Source of the DNA: Laccaria trichodermophora
Lineage: Eukaryota; Basidiomycota; Agaricomycetes; Agaricales; Hydnangiaceae
Length of the DNA: 64,000 nt
Direction: 5' to 3'
NCBI GenBank assembly: GCA_018417955.1
Contig: JACTVC010000007.1
Location: forward strand, 558,001-622,000
Position 1 is the stretch's first letter. The number at the start of each line of letters is the position of its first letter. A program made the position numbers and the translations under genes. The notes beneath the pieces were generated by a model. The model had not been told where the DNA came from. It saw only the letters and a program-made list of their open reading frames with translations, and did not search any database. This document shows, piece by piece, positions 47,590 to 60,714 of this stretch.

Positions 47590-48976
47590 TTACGACACAG
47601 CCTTGTGTATTCGAAGTCCTGCCTCCAATATCCACAACTCTTCGTCAGCGCCGTCGCAAAGGGCTTTGTCAGCTTCAGCGAACACCAACGCGCACAATGA
47701 TTTCTGTCGGCCAGTTAAAGTTGGATGGAGAATGACGACGTCATGTAGCTGTGGGAGCAAGTTAGCAATTGAGTTGATAGTTGAGATATTATTGATGGTT
47801 TAACCTGCGACAGAATTTGCGTAGCGGAATATCCTTCTCGCATCAAAGATTTGACCTCCTTGTTGATAGACTCAAAACTGGTTTTCTTCTGCTGGAGAGA
47901 ATCAGAGGTATCCATCACATCCTCTACCTCAACCCCAAGGATACCAGAAAATTTGTTGATGACAGAATCAGGAACTACACCGGCAATTTCTTGGATGTCA
48001 GATGGCAATATGGGAGTTGGGGGGATAGTTGACGACGAAAGTCGGGATGCTGATTGCAGATATGTTATGGCACGACGAAGGTCACCAGAAGAAGTGCTGA
48101 TAAGGGCGTTGATTACGGCCGGGTTTGCGTCAATGTGCTCAGTTGTTGCAATATACGAGAGCCGAGAGAAAGAGGATTTCGAGTCCAGTGGCGTAAATCG
48201 GAACTTGGAACAACGGGATGCGAGAGGTTCGATGATACTAATGATGTGTTACACGATGATGAGAGAGTTGAGGTGGGATCATGGCGCACCGAGTGACATA
48301 GTTGCACACAAGACAGAATCTTGTAATTCGAGCATATGTTTCCATTATTCGGCGGAGCGCTCCCTGAGCATCTTGTGTCATGGAATCGGCTTCGTCAAGA
48401 ATGATGATTTTGTAGGGAGGACATGGGTACGATTTTCCGTCAGAAGCCACTGCTTGGGCTCTCGGTGTCTGGCGGGCGAAGTTCTTGATCTTGTCTCTAA
48501 CGATGCTGATTCCACGTTCATCCGACGCGTTTAACTCAAGAACCCTGTTTCTAAAATTGTCTGGGCTATATTTTTATCAGAAAAAGAACGAGATTGTCAC
48601 CCAGAGCGCGTTCTTACCCAAAAAGTTGTCGAGCCAATGCAAGGATAGTTGACGTTTTGCCTGTACCCGGTGGACCATAGAACAACATGTGAGGCAGCTT
48701 TCAACAAATTTAAGCCACTAATCCTGTATTATCCAACCCGAAACATACGTTGGTCGATGTTAGAGTCTTGCGAAGAACCGCAACAGTGTGTTCTTGAGCG
48801 GAAACTTCATCAATGGTCTTCGGGCGGCTGTTTTTGTAAGAGAAAGATAAGAAGAGTCGCAAAAATAAAGGCGTTTTCGCGTACTATTTCTCAACCCATG
48901 GTTGTAATCTTGGATCTACGGTGTGCTTTGGGGCGGACTCCGCGGTCGATCCAGTTTTTGGAGTGAAGAATGACAT
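47590..48976 (-). CDS. RFC2: Replication factor C subunit (Rfc2/human RFC4)
   Basis: AAA+ subunit of the clamp loader that places PCNA on primed DNA. It starts [20 protein letters not shown]. Motifs are [13 protein letters not shown] (RFC box II), [20 protein letters not shown] (Walker A), [23 protein letters not shown] (Walker B), [20 protein letters not shown] (SRC arginine finger) and [11 protein letters not shown]. The C-terminal collar contains [10 protein letters not shown] and LHDVVILHP. The spacing fits the human RFC4 / yeast Rfc2 class rather than RFC2, 3 or 5. Several exons are used, all GT-AG. It is head-to-head with the CAF-1 large subunit, 147 bp apart. Confidence 0.93.
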
Positions 48977-49123
48977 TGAATCGTCACGCACACGTGACAA
49001 ATACGCTTCGTCACGTCGCGTTTAGTCTTCCCACGAGTTGTGACTTTTGCGTTGTCCAGGGCCCTGCGGCTCTTTCCACGTCTTGACCAAGCTTGACCAC
49101 TTATGAAAGCTCCTTTGACGGTT
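48977..49123. promoter_or_regulatory. Shared promoter, RFC2/CAF-1 large subunit
   Basis: 147 bases between two replication-linked start codons. The region contains two CGTCACG elements (48982 and 49010) and gtcgcgttt (49015-49023), whose complement aacgcgac has an MCB-like ACGCG core, plus a cacgtg E-box. Cell-cycle (MBF-type) control is an inference from these motifs. Confidence 0.45.
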
Positions 49124-52007
49124 ATGTCGAGCTCAGAAACCAACAAAGGTACCTTAAATCTACCCTAATTTGCAAATACACGCGTTCATGCTTATTACTT
49201 GTCCCAGCAACAACCAGCAGTCTCTCAAGCTCCAGCACACTCGACTCCAGTAAGGTTCACGCGTTTACCGGGAATTGGAGCCTTCTGATCGGTATATGAA
49301 TTTCAGAGAAACCAGAAATAATATCGATTATCGAGTTGAAGAACGGAAAGGTCGTGTGCAAACAGAAATGCATCTCCTTCGAGAAGCAATCGGAAACCTT
49401 GCAAGAGATCGTGAAATTTCGAGAAATGCTCGAGAGGCGAATTGAAAACCAACTGCCACCATTAGATGTGATTCCTGATGAGCATCAGCCTCTAATTGCG
49501 AAATTGGCTCACGAAAGGTAAGTCTCTTCACGAGTCTCCTACGATTCGCTCCTCTGATCTTATTTACCAGTGATAAAACTCTGGGCGCCCTCGCGAAACA
49601 CATACATCACGAGTTACTCCCTACCCAAGACGAGGATGAGGAAATTCAAAAAGTTTCTAGTGCAAATGTTGCTCTTCCACTCAAAGTTGTGGAATCCGTA
49701 ATCAAGTTGATTCTATCGCGGAACAATTATGGGTTGGACTTTGGGAATGCCAAACCTCCTGCTACTGTATCTATTTGGCGCTGGGAGGTCAAGGATAAAT
49801 ACCGCGAATGGCTTCCAAAAACTGGCCGGGAGAAAGCAGAAGCCAGGCTTGCCGAGCGTGTTCGGGTAAGTTCAGTCTTTGAGGCTAGCTTATTGTGCTG
49901 AAACCGTCACAGGCCAAAGAGGATCTGAAGTTGACCTTCGACGCGTTACCACAAACCGAGCGCGACAAGATTTTTGACATGAGGATTCGGAAAATCCCTA
50001 CCAAGGATATTAACACAGACACCACATTGGAGCCCGAGAGGCTTGAACAGCAGCCCGATGAATCAATGAAGCCTTCACCTCAACAATTGAAACAACAAGT
50101 CAAGCAAAAGTCGGAAAATGTAGAGAACGATGCCACTGTTGGTGACGTTCAGAACTTAGACTGAAAATACCTTTCTAATCTCTTTACCTTGCAGACCGAC
50201 AGTGTAACTCCTAAGGCTAGTCGGCCGAAGAAAGCGCTGGACGCGGAGAAAGCAGCTAAGGTACGTTAAAATTAAGGGAGTTGTTTTTCTATGCTTGTAA
50301 CACAAATCGGCAGGAGAAAGAACGACTTGAAAGGAAAGCAGCGAAAGTCGAGAAGGAAAAGAAGGAAAAGGATGCCCAGAGTAAATCGCGGTCTATCATG
50401 GCAAATTTCTTTGCGAAGCCCAAGGCGTCCACCTCTTCCCGCGCACCTTCGAATGAAGTTGAGATAGCCATAGCGGGTCCTTCTCAGGTTCAATCAGAGT
50501 TCAGTAAAGCGTTTAAACCATTCGTCCTGAAAAAAGATGCAACCCTCGCTCCGATAAACTGGTTCCTCAAAAAGGGGAAGCAAAGACGTCGGCATGTATC
50601 ATCTGCGCATGCTAACGAGGTTATCAATATCGATTGTGACGACGGAGACGAGGACATAATAATTGTTGACATGCAGGATTGCCAAAGCACCAAGGGACAG
50701 GCAGACTTGGGCACCATGTCTGCGCGCGGTTCGTGTCCTCACTTTATTAAACACTTCCCTTCTAAAGCTTGGAAACAGACCGTCTCGATTCCATTCTTGC
50801 TACTTTGCCTCCTTCTGCGGAACCCTCTCGGCATCTCTCGCGAAGAAACCGTCAGTTCAAGACCTACAATCCCGTTGCTGTGCGAGACATCGTTTCACAA
50901 CTCTCAGAGGCTGAGATTATTGGCGACGATGCCCTTGTGAGGCGTTTACTTGAAAACCTAAGAGATCGAACAATCGTACCAGCCAAGGTCTTGATATTTA
51001 CTGAAGATGCCCGACCTGGTTATTTTGGAACTTGGTCTCGAAGTTCTCGCATTATTGGCCCTCGTACGCCTTTAGCAAAGGATGTACTAGTCTTTGACTA
51101 TGGATATGATAGCGGAGAAGAGTGGGAGCAAGAAGCGGCCGGCGACGCTGACGATGTGGTAGACGATGGGGAGGATGAAGATCCCGAAAACGAAGATGTG
51201 GACTCTGATCTGGAGAGCTGGCTCGTGGATGACGATGAAGGTCCAATGGTCCTGGACGCCGATTTGACTCCACCTGAAGTTGACTTTACTCCTCACTTTA
51301 CCAAGCGAAAAGCAGATGACGGAGAGCGGAGACTAGAGAAGAAACGGAAGGTAGTCGTGCCTCTGGTCCCGTTCGTTAAAGGGCCTTGTTGGGAGACCAC
51401 AGTTGGTGTATGCTCATACGACCCTTTCAAGTCGTACAGATTGCAATTATTCAATGGTGAGCATTTTTACAGTCCTTCGGTTTATGCTACTAACTATATC
51501 CCTTATCAGATACCCCTTTTCCTATTGACCCGTTTACTTTTGTGTCATCATGCATTGATCAGCAGAACAGCGCGGCACCTGTACCCACCATTGGCGACGG
51601 CGTTTTTGTCGTGCCGTCCCTCCCGCCACGCCTGACAGCTCCAAATAACGCTACTTTCATCGATTGTACTCCTTTCGTGTCCTCACCTGGGTCTTCTGTG
51701 ACCGCTCCCAAAAAGCCTGCTCCAACCCCTAAAACACCATTTCCCGACACACACCTTCCATTCTTGTTAGACAAGATCACCCAACTTCAGGCATCGAGTT
51801 TCGTCCTCTTGGTTGAAGCCATTTATCACGATCTACGAGGGCACAAAGTCACGAAGATATCCATTGAGGCGAAGGTGAGGGAGGTTGGTGAGAAATGCAA
51901 GGAGAAGAAAGTTTGGGTTGTCAAACCTTCTATTTCGGTTAGTATCACTGATTGAACTATCTCGGTTGTACATTGACCTTTCCTTGCAGGCGATTCAGGT
52001 GCCATGA
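49124..52007 (+). CDS. RLF2: CAF-1 large subunit (p150/Cac1)
   Basis: Chromatin assembly factor 1 subunit that deposits H3-H4 on newly replicated DNA through PCNA. The N-terminus (MSSSETNKEKPEIISIIELK) leads into a charged KER-like region (KERLERKAAKVEKEKKEK), followed by MANFFAKPK, which resembles a PCNA-interacting motif without the usual Gln. The family block is VLIFTEDARPGYFGTWSRSS and DVLVFDYGYDSGEEWEQE, followed by a strongly acidic ED domain. The C-terminus resembles a winged-helix (LLDKITQLQASSFVLLVEAI, RGHKVTKISIEAKVREVGEK). The last intron gives the end SISAIQVP. There are about eight exons; the first exon-intron join carries some uncertainty. Confidence 0.88.
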
Positions 52008-52249
52008 TCTGGGTGGTCAGCCGACATCCAGTTTCAAGACGATGGCGTTATGTATTATTATTGTTATCCTATGATTCCTCAGCTTCAATGATACAGTTAC
52101 ACCACTTTATTCCTCGCCGCCTCTCAACCCTCCTTATATGTGGGATGTTATTTTACAAATTTTTGGAATACAACACGTGGATACATTAGCTAGACTATAT
52201 ACCTATATATGAAAGCTACATACATATAAGAATGAATGAGAGGCATGAC

Positions 52250-53049
52250 TCATGAACTGGCAAGCTTCCAAAGAAGTTGAGTGTACTCGAGGTCAGTCTT
52301 GCCGGTTGTGAAATCCACGGGGTGAATATCTCCAGATTGTGAACCTGAAGGCCTCCATCAGGAATACACATCACATCAACAAGATCAATCTACGCACGAA
52401 CGAGCATTTTAGAGATGTTCTTGTCCTTGTCGATAATAGGTTCAAATCCCATTCCTTTGTATAGTTGGAGTCTTAAGCTGGAAGAGGGTCGCCACTATCA
52501 GTACCTAGTACGAGAGAAGGTATTGTTCACTGACGCCGTTCCGTCAAGTTCTTTTTCATGTTCTGCAGCTGGATCGTACTGCTCCAGCCTCCGGGCTTCT
52601 TCTTTAAGTGCCGTAAGCTCCGCTTCTCGGCTTGCGACAAGTCCCTCCGCGTCGCTGATGGCTTTGGCCAGCGCCAGACGATTGCGGTCGAGCTCATTGA
52701 GGGCCGAAGCGTGCGCTTCTGCTGAAGGCACAGATGCGGGTCTAGTGGAAGATATACGCGCGGACTCAAGCAGACGCGTTAACGCTAGTTATCACAATTT
52801 GTTAGTCTGACCAACAAGGAAGATCAACAGCGCGCACACTTGAGGTTCCCGTGAATCTCATCAAGTTCTTTCTTCCTCTTGGCTTCTGAAGCAGCAATTT
52901 TTTCTTCGGCTGCTACAATCGTCAGATAATCTTCCTCAGGATCGATTATAGGCAACATTTCCTGGATAGCCTTACTATCAAAACAGTAAACTTGAGCTCT
53001 CTCGTTGATCAAGACGAACAAACATTGCTTCTTGAACGTCAATTGACAT
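52250..53049 (-). CDS. SPC24: Kinetochore protein Spc24
   Basis: Ndc80-complex subunit that links the microtubule-binding arm to the inner kinetochore. It starts MSIDVQEAIKAIQEMLPIID after splicing of a short first exon. A long coiled coil follows (VAAEEKIAASEAKRKKELDE, NELDRNRLALAKAISDAEGL, SREAELTALKEEARRLEQYD). The globular C-terminal domain reads LRLQLYKGMGFEPIIDKDKN, then SGDIHPVDFTTGKTDLEYTQ and LLWKLASS. Five exons, all GT-AG; one donor is gcgtcagt, where the GT reading was preferred over GC on frame. Length and domain order match the family. Confidence 0.88.
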
Positions 53050-53516
53050 CTTTGTATGATCCAGGTGCTCTGCGTTACTTCAATCTCTCGATTTGCAACA
53101 ACAGATGATGGTATGAGGTGGAGATGGGCGTCGCGAACAACGTCGCGTATGGTAACATCATGTGATGTGACGCCATTTCTTCAAGGTCGGCTTGAACTTC
53201 CTGGATGGTGGTATCAGCAGGGCCATGTTTGGGCCTTGCCAATGAGACTGGATCAGCAGGTTACACTATCGAGCATAAATAATTCAAGACGGGGAGCTAA
53301 GGAAGACGCGATGGGCTTGTTGCTTGAATCATGATAGTTCAGAATAAAGTAAGCCAAGTTGAAGAGGTTCGCTGCTTCTCACGGCCTGAGGTTATGCCAC
53401 TTAAGTTGTAAGAGGAGAAGAGACAGCGCAGTAGTCGTGCCATATATAGCTCTGATGCGAAGGAACTTGCGGCCCAAGTACGCAATAAGTCATTGGGTAT
53501 ATACGACCGACATATG
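53050..53516. other. Intergenic region without recognised gene
   Basis: 467 bases upstream of SPC24 and downstream of glucosidase I. A plus-strand open frame at 53056-53334 shows no family resemblance, and its composition looks random. The region probably holds the SPC24 promoter and the 3' end of the next gene. Confidence 0.4.
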
Positions 53517-56500
53517 TTAATACTTTTCAGCGAGAACTAGAAACAAGGTCAGTAGAGGTCCGCTAAACACATAAACCGAACTCACTTAATGCTGTTAGTG
53601 ACGTCCATCCGGTGAATGGGTGACTGAGATGATAATCACAGATCAGCGATTGATAGAGCAATGACGTGAAGAGCTGACCTTCGTTTACCCTCACCAGTAG
53701 TGGGATCATACTGTTCCCATACATACCCAGTACGCTCATACTCCTACAGCGTGGTCAACATCGTGACAAGGGAAACCACAAGCCACTCACCTTGACGACA
53801 TTATCGACAACGTTCTTCCGTAGTTCTTGGTAAATCTCTTTCGCTTTATCCTGGTAAGGTCCTTCTTGCTTCATATATGTCTGGATGAGACTGTTAGCGA
53901 ATGCGTGTCGTTCAATTGACCATTGTTTTACCTTATAGAGGGCCCCAAGCGCGAGGTAGTTCATTTGCACCCAGATAGGACCTTTCCAGTAATTTTCGCC
54001 TTTGCCAAATTCAGGATGTGATGCGGATAAGCTTCGAATGCCATAAGCCGACCAAAGATGATTTGGGTCATGTAGGAGTTCAAGAATTGATCCTAGATGG
54101 TGCGAAGTGGGTGGAAGGAGAGACAATAGGAAGGGGAACAACGATAGATAGCCTTTGTGGCAGATATGTGTCGATTCATCTGACGTTATAATAGTATTAG
54201 GGAGGGAAAGACCATGTATATTGACCGCTTCACCTTCGTCGTTGACGTTGACATCACAGTACATTTTCTCTTCCTCATTCCAATGAAGATCTGCCATAGT
54301 AGGACATCATGCCAGATTTTCTAAATGAAGCACCGAGCGTTACCTTCAATATTATCGAGTATTGCTTTCTCGATCTCTTTAAACGTGATCTCGTCCTCTT
54401 TCTCACCGACGAAAGCTGCAATGTCCTTCATTGTCCTCGTGAAGAAGGCCATCCATGATATAAGATCCAGATGTAGCTCCCCAGCGTGTGGAGGACCCCT
54501 TGGATAATCATCCATGCCGCTTGTTAACACGTGAAGTTGCGATCGCCCACGCCAGCGGTATGCCTCACTCCTCGACCGGGCCTTTCGCGCATATTGCTTG
54601 ATCTGCCCACGCTGCGTGCGCCGGAACCAGTCATAATGTCTCTTGAGGGGTTTATAGATAGATTTGAGGAAAGAGTGTGCCAGCTCGACGTTGTCTACAT
54701 GCCGGTTTTCTACGTCACCAGAATGGTGGAGAGGAGCACCCATCAAAGGCACCTGAAGGTCGCCAATACTCATGCCCACTCCGCCTAACCCAAGGTCCTG
54801 ATCAGAAGGACCGTGGTTCGCAGACGCAGATTTGAGGCGGTCAATGAAAGCGGTGACAGCCATCGTGAGGGTGGGTGGATTAGCATAGTTTGGGACTTGA
54901 GTTTGGAACTCTGCTGGCACCTCCAGACAACCTTTAGGATGCTAAAAATGGATGGAAAATGATCACAAACTTTGCTTCGTGCCTCTTCACCAAGGATCTG
55001 CTCCCGCGCAACCCAGCCATCATCATCAATGAGATTTATCCAGTCCTTCAAGATCTCAAGACTAGCAAGGGGAAAACTTAGTCTTTCAATAACGTGAAGA
55101 GGCAACCTACCTGAAATCGTTATCCCACTGGGCAATGTGCAAAAGGTGGAACCCCTCGTCCCTTTGATGAGTCAGTATTAGGCACTTCTCGTAAAAATAA
55201 TATAGATGTACCAGTAAAATCCACGGGGGAAGAAACTCCGACTTGGCGTTGCGGTTAATAGCGCCTTTGGATCAGTTAATTTTGCTCCTTTGGATTCATC
55301 CTCCTCAGCCGTCACTGAGTCATCCTCCTCGTCCCATTCATACGAGAATTTCTTATCCACAATGGACGTTCCGTAGAAATAACCCACCCCGGCCACAAGA
55401 TTAGATGTCACCGCTCTCGAAAAGGCTTCTAAAGACGCCTGATTTTCTGAAGGATAATTTTGTGGGCGAAGTGAGACAGACTGGAATCGCTTTCCATATG
55501 CTTCAACCAAAGCTGGGATGCCGTGGTCCAAGATGGATGCTGAATTCCACTCAATGAACCTTGGTCGTATGTTCCGTTGACTGACACTCACAAGTCAACT
55601 TCTGTTTGTTGCTACCGCTGTCGTAAATGACATCAAATTCAAATGGCCCATCGAACAGCTTTTGAACAGCGTAGAGGTTGCTATTGGTGTAGACATCGTC
55701 CGGAAGTTGCAAAACAAAGGATGGATCGGGTAGCCCCGTCGCAGGATCCTGGTAAGGTACCAACACCTCACGAGCACGATCTATGAGAGCCTTCATGATA
55801 TATTCTATGATTTATAGGTATCAGGTTTTCACGGAAAGCAAAAGGTACAGGACTTGCTTTACCTTTGGCCTGCCAGATGTCACCAGACTTGACGGGTCGA
55901 CCTATGAAATGGGTCTTACCAATTCGGTCTTGGAAACCATGAGCGTGAGGACCCCATGTTATTGCCTGATTATTTGGGCCTGGAATATGGTAAGAATGGG
56001 AGATCCGCAATGCGACGGGCAACAAACCATCCACAACGCGAAGGATAAATTCGTCCAACTCAGGCGTGGAACCGGTGAGTTTAACCCCACCGCTGATACC
56101 CTGATTGAGAGTAAGCATGCAAAAAGCATGTAGGTGAAACATAGGCTCACATTATCGTTCTCGTCGGTTTCCATTTCCAACCCACCCAATCCCTCTAATC
56201 CAAAGTAGAATATTGTGGATACTCGTGAAGGTTTGGCTGAATCAACAGGTTCCCCTTTCACGCGTACAGCCCAACTACCCCCATGCTCGCCACCAGGAAC
56301 CTTTAAGAATTCTGTGGTGATTTTGACGTTATTCGCGCTGTCTTTAAGGACCTGAACTCCTCCTTCACGCGCGTCATATTCTGTCCATGTATACGAATCA
56401 AGCTTGTCTCCTTGATCACAGGCATGTCGCGTTTCTGACCAAGATAAAATATAAGAACAGCGAGAAAGTCGGATGATGATATCCTCCTACTGACGTCCAA

Positions 56501-56681
56501 TAGAGTTATAATCCTGTGTTCCAAACCAAGCAAGTCCGGTCATTAAGGACTGAGGTATACGCGGCCGCAGACCAAAGTAGAGATTGGGACGGTATGGACC
56601 CCATAATAGGGTGTCATTCGTTCCGTGTGCGAGCGCTGTCGTCGCAGCTGATAAAAGCAACAGCCATGCCCTGCCACACAT
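53517..56681 (-). CDS. CWH41: Mannosyl-oligosaccharide glucosidase (GH63)
   Basis: ER glucosidase I, which removes the terminal alpha-1,2-glucose from Glc3Man9GlcNAc2 on new glycoproteins. A signal peptide or anchor (MCGRAWLLLLSAATTALA) precedes LLWGPYRPNLYFGLRPR, the GH63 N-terminal signature. The catalytic region carries FFPRGFYWDEGFHLLHIAQW, restored across an intron, then GWVAREQILGEEARS, GMDDYPRGPPHAGELHLDLI and GENYWKGPIWVQMNYLALGA. The end is HPFTGWTSLTALILAEKY, as in the family. A dozen or so exons are used, with one very short loop exon near 53600. Its role in cell-wall glucan synthesis is known from yeast. Confidence 0.93.
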
Positions 56682-57087
56682 ATTCTTGAGAGATGCAGTT
56701 GACCAGAGTTGACCTGGTCAAGGTAGAACGTGTCTCCGATCACATGACATTCGGAGATGTTTGCCAGTCACTTGGCCTATTTTTGTTCTATTGGCGTTAA
56801 TAACTCGCACAGCGTTTCACGCTTCGCCGAAACTCGCGTCTCGTGTTCAGCTTCGTGAATACCCGGATACAGCCATACATTCACACCTTCCGGCAATGTT
56901 CCGCATCTCCTCAAAGACCTTAGGCAACGAATGTCTTGACGAATCAGGGGCCTGGCTTGGGCCTTGCGCTATATTGGCTTCATCAATGCTGTGCGAAGAT
57001 GCATATAAATTCCAAGCCGAAGTCTCCTAGCAAAAGATCCGCACATACTCCACCCCACTGCTTAGTCTTTCTTAGTCCATTGAAATA
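56682..57087. promoter_or_regulatory. Divergent promoter region, CWH41/Band-7
   Basis: 406 bases between the start codons. A TATA-like atataaat at 57002 lies about 85 bases before the Band-7 start codon. No unfolded-protein-response element was identified. Confidence 0.35.
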
Positions 57088-59181
57088 ATGCCGTCCAACT
57101 TTGGGGACACCAGCACTGTTGTCGGCGAAACATCCTACCAGTCGAATGGTCCGTTTGGCAAGAACCCCAAGAGTGACAGCCCAGAGAAGCCCTCAGATCG
57201 TCGACACAACGCTTTTGGAAAAGGTCCAGTAACTCCTGGGAGCGAGTTTGTCGCCACGATGGATTACACCATTGAAAACAGGCCGTTCTTCGTACCCATT
57301 GGCAAGGGTGGCGTAATTGTTGCTCTGGAGGAACTTGACAGACAGCTGCAGCAGGTAATATACTTTGCATGCTTTCCCCAGTACCAGACTCTCTTACTTT
57401 GTTGCGTAGTCTGGTAGAACCAGGCTCTTGTCCAAGAAAGTTCCTACTGACTGGACTGGGAGAGAAATTGTTCCCGGTCGCCTTGGCCTTATCAACCATG
57501 GGTAAGTTCATTGTTGAATGCCATCAATATATTTTACATGCTGATTTTGGGCTCAGTGGTTCTCCAAAGATTCTGACCAGGCCAGGTCGTTATCCCGGTT
57601 TCCCGCTACGAAATTGGTGGGCCCGTTCGTGGTGTGGGACGACAGGACGTTCGTTGCTCTATTAACACGTCACGTCATCTTTCTCATATAATTTGGCTGC
57701 ATTAGTTTCCGACACCGTCATTGAATTTCAAGGTTTGACCGTCGTGCAGGTATCCCAGAATCAAGCGGCGGTCGTTTCAGACCCACAAAACCACATCTTT
57801 GTAATTAAGAATTCGGGATTCGTGGCCTATGCTATTGAAGGAACTTACGACGTGTTATCCATCGTCGACCAAACCCACTTGCCGACAGTCATCAAGGACA
57901 AATTAACGAGCGTGATTTTGGGGTGGACCCACGAAGTGAAAATGAAGAGTAAAGTCAGTGGCAAGGAGGAAAGGGAATACGTTGTGGCTACTTTGTATGT
58001 TTCCTTCATCCTGACCGCATTACATCTAATATCGTTGCAATAGCTTGAACATCCCAGCTAGCAATTGTGCCATCTTGCAGCGTGGTGATGACCTTGAGCT
58101 CCTTGGAGCTGGCCAATCAGTCATTACGAATCCTAGTGTTACTCTCCGTGGACTTTACACCTTAGGAGAGAACCAGCTGGAGATGCCCACAAAGGACATG
58201 TACGTACCCGGCTAACCCCCACCGTTTCCTCTCAACTGACAAAGTTAAAGCTTCACCCGCGATCAAGTGCCTGTCAGCCTGACGATCTATCTGAAATGGC
58301 AACTTACTGAGCCACTGAAACTCACTACTCACGGGTATAATACCCCTTACGATGCTCTTCGAGACAAGACACAGTCCATCTTGACCCAAATTGTCGCACA
58401 TCTCGATTACTCTTCAATGGTGCACCATTTCTTTCTTCTGTTTGTTAAATTTGTCTTACCCATACCAGGTCAAACAACGGTCTCTTGGGCCTGATAACAT
58501 GGACGACGGCACTGACCCATCATCCGCTTTCTTGGATGCATTGAGAACTCGTGCCATGGATGAAATGCACGAAGCTGCTCTTGAATACGGCATCGTCCTC
58601 AAGGATCTTGCAGTTATCGATCGTCAATTCAAAGGCGAGATTGCCGCTACGATGGATAAGTTGACCAGTCAGTACTTTGTCGCATTCCAAACAGGGCTCG
58701 CTCTGAATGGCGAAAATTTACAGCGCGAGCGTTGCAAGCTCAGGTTGAGGCCGCCAATGTCGACAGAGAAAATAGCAACAAAGTCAAGCAAGAAGAGGGT
58801 GCTCTTTCCGTCACACGCATCAAAGCGCAAGCCGCAAACACCCAGGCTGATGCTGAGGCCTACCGAGTCATTGCTGCAGCCAAGGCTCAAGCGCAGCGCA
58901 CAAGGATCGAAGCAGAGGCTCAAGCGGAGGCAACTCGTATGGCTGCTGAGGCCGAGTCTGAGGCTGTGCGCATTAAGGCCGCCGCTGACGCTCAGGTCAT
59001 TGACCAATTCGCACGGGAAATGGAGTTCCGCCGTATGGAGGTTAATAGGATCAAGGCGTATGGATCCAAGACCATCTTCGTACCATCGGAGACAACTGGG
59101 ACACAGATGGGGAGCGCAATGGCACTGGGCATGGCAGCATCGATGGGGGCAGATGCCAGACGCGCGACAGAGAAGGTGTAA
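57088..59181 (+). CDS. Band-7 (SPFH) domain protein
   Basis: Membrane-associated scaffold-type protein of the stomatin/prohibitin/flotillin superfamily. The N-terminus is hydrophilic and lacks a clear hairpin (MPSNFGDTSTVVGE). Spliced blocks are KKVPTDWTGREIVPGRLGLI, GRYPGFPLRNWWARSWCG, DTVIEFQGLTVVQVSQNQAA, ILQRGDDLELLGAGQSVITN and QVPVSLTIYLKWQLTEPLKL. A long Ala/Glu/Arg coiled coil follows (ARVIAAAKAQAQRTR-like heptads over about 130 residues). The end, GTQMGSAMALGMAASMGADA, is Ala/Gly/Met-rich. About seven GT-AG introns were used. It seems common in agarics, but the specific function is unknown. Confidence 0.8.
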
Positions 59182-59460
59182 AGACTTCCACTCCTCTATT
59201 TTATTGGGACATTTTTATCTACACTATATTAGCGTTCAGAGTGATGCTGTACCGTACTTTGTAATTTCTACGCATCATGTGTCAATCTGGCTCTACATAG
59301 TTCGAGTCAAGAGATTACCATATTTAAAGTGCCTGGCTTTGTTGACAGCTGTTGTTCGAGTCACTTCCCTGTTGCTGCGTGTCTCGCCTTTCTCGCTGAC
59401 CATCATCACCACCACCACTGCTACATCGATCAAATCCCCTTCACACACGCCGTTTCAACA

Positions 59461-60066
<606 letters not shown>

Positions 60067-60714
60067 GACACATGGACAAGGCTTTTATTTGTCGGCTGCT
60101 AGAAACATTGGGTTTGGGTATTGTGCGACGTGCGTAGTTCTTACCAAAACTACGTGTTGATCGTACCCTTGTCCTACGGCCTGTACTGCATACCCTTCTT
60201 CCTTTCTTAGTGTTTCCTTTGCCTTACTCTTTGTATAGTACAATGTCTTTCCCTTCAACCTTCTATATCATCCAATGTATTAACGCGATCAAGTTTCCCG
60301 ATTTGTGTTTTGCAACTCGACTTGTGATGTATTACTGAGGCCTTAGGTCAGTCCTACCTTTGTCTTTTTGCTTACAACATGCTGACTGATGTTCCAGCAA
60401 AGATCTACGCGCTAACCACAGACCCATTTGAATATACTGGGAGGTACTCCTCCCATTCAATCTTGGTGACAAGTGGCCATGGGATTGCCCGAAGCCACTC
60501 TTTGTAGCCACCTTATGATCAAAGACCTATTCGAGGATTGTGGCATATTGTGGCCCGAACATCTTCTCATTGTCCGTGCCACTTGCAATGTATAAAACGC
60601 AAGGCTGTTTCGCTTCGTTTTATTTTTCAACCCCACCCGCCCGACTCCATTCAAACGGACATTTAAAATTAAAATTAAACTTTCTTAGTGCAGGCCACAG
60701 TGTCAAATTTTGCG
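60067..60714. other. Intergenic region without recognised gene
   Basis: 648 bases downstream of ATG8. It contains the presumed ATG8 3' UTR, which is T-rich, and the promoter of the next gene. No convincing frame is seen; the longest is 70 codons and looks random. Confidence 0.4.

Noticed and set aside
52550..52570. GC donor in SPC24 (acg|gcgtca)
   Set aside because: The GT two bases downstream (gc|gtcagt) gives the correct frame and the conserved ALRLQLY join, so this is an ordinary GT-AG intron.
53056..53334. 92-codon plus-strand frame upstream of SPC24
   Set aside because: No conserved features and random-looking composition, in a position expected to be promoter.
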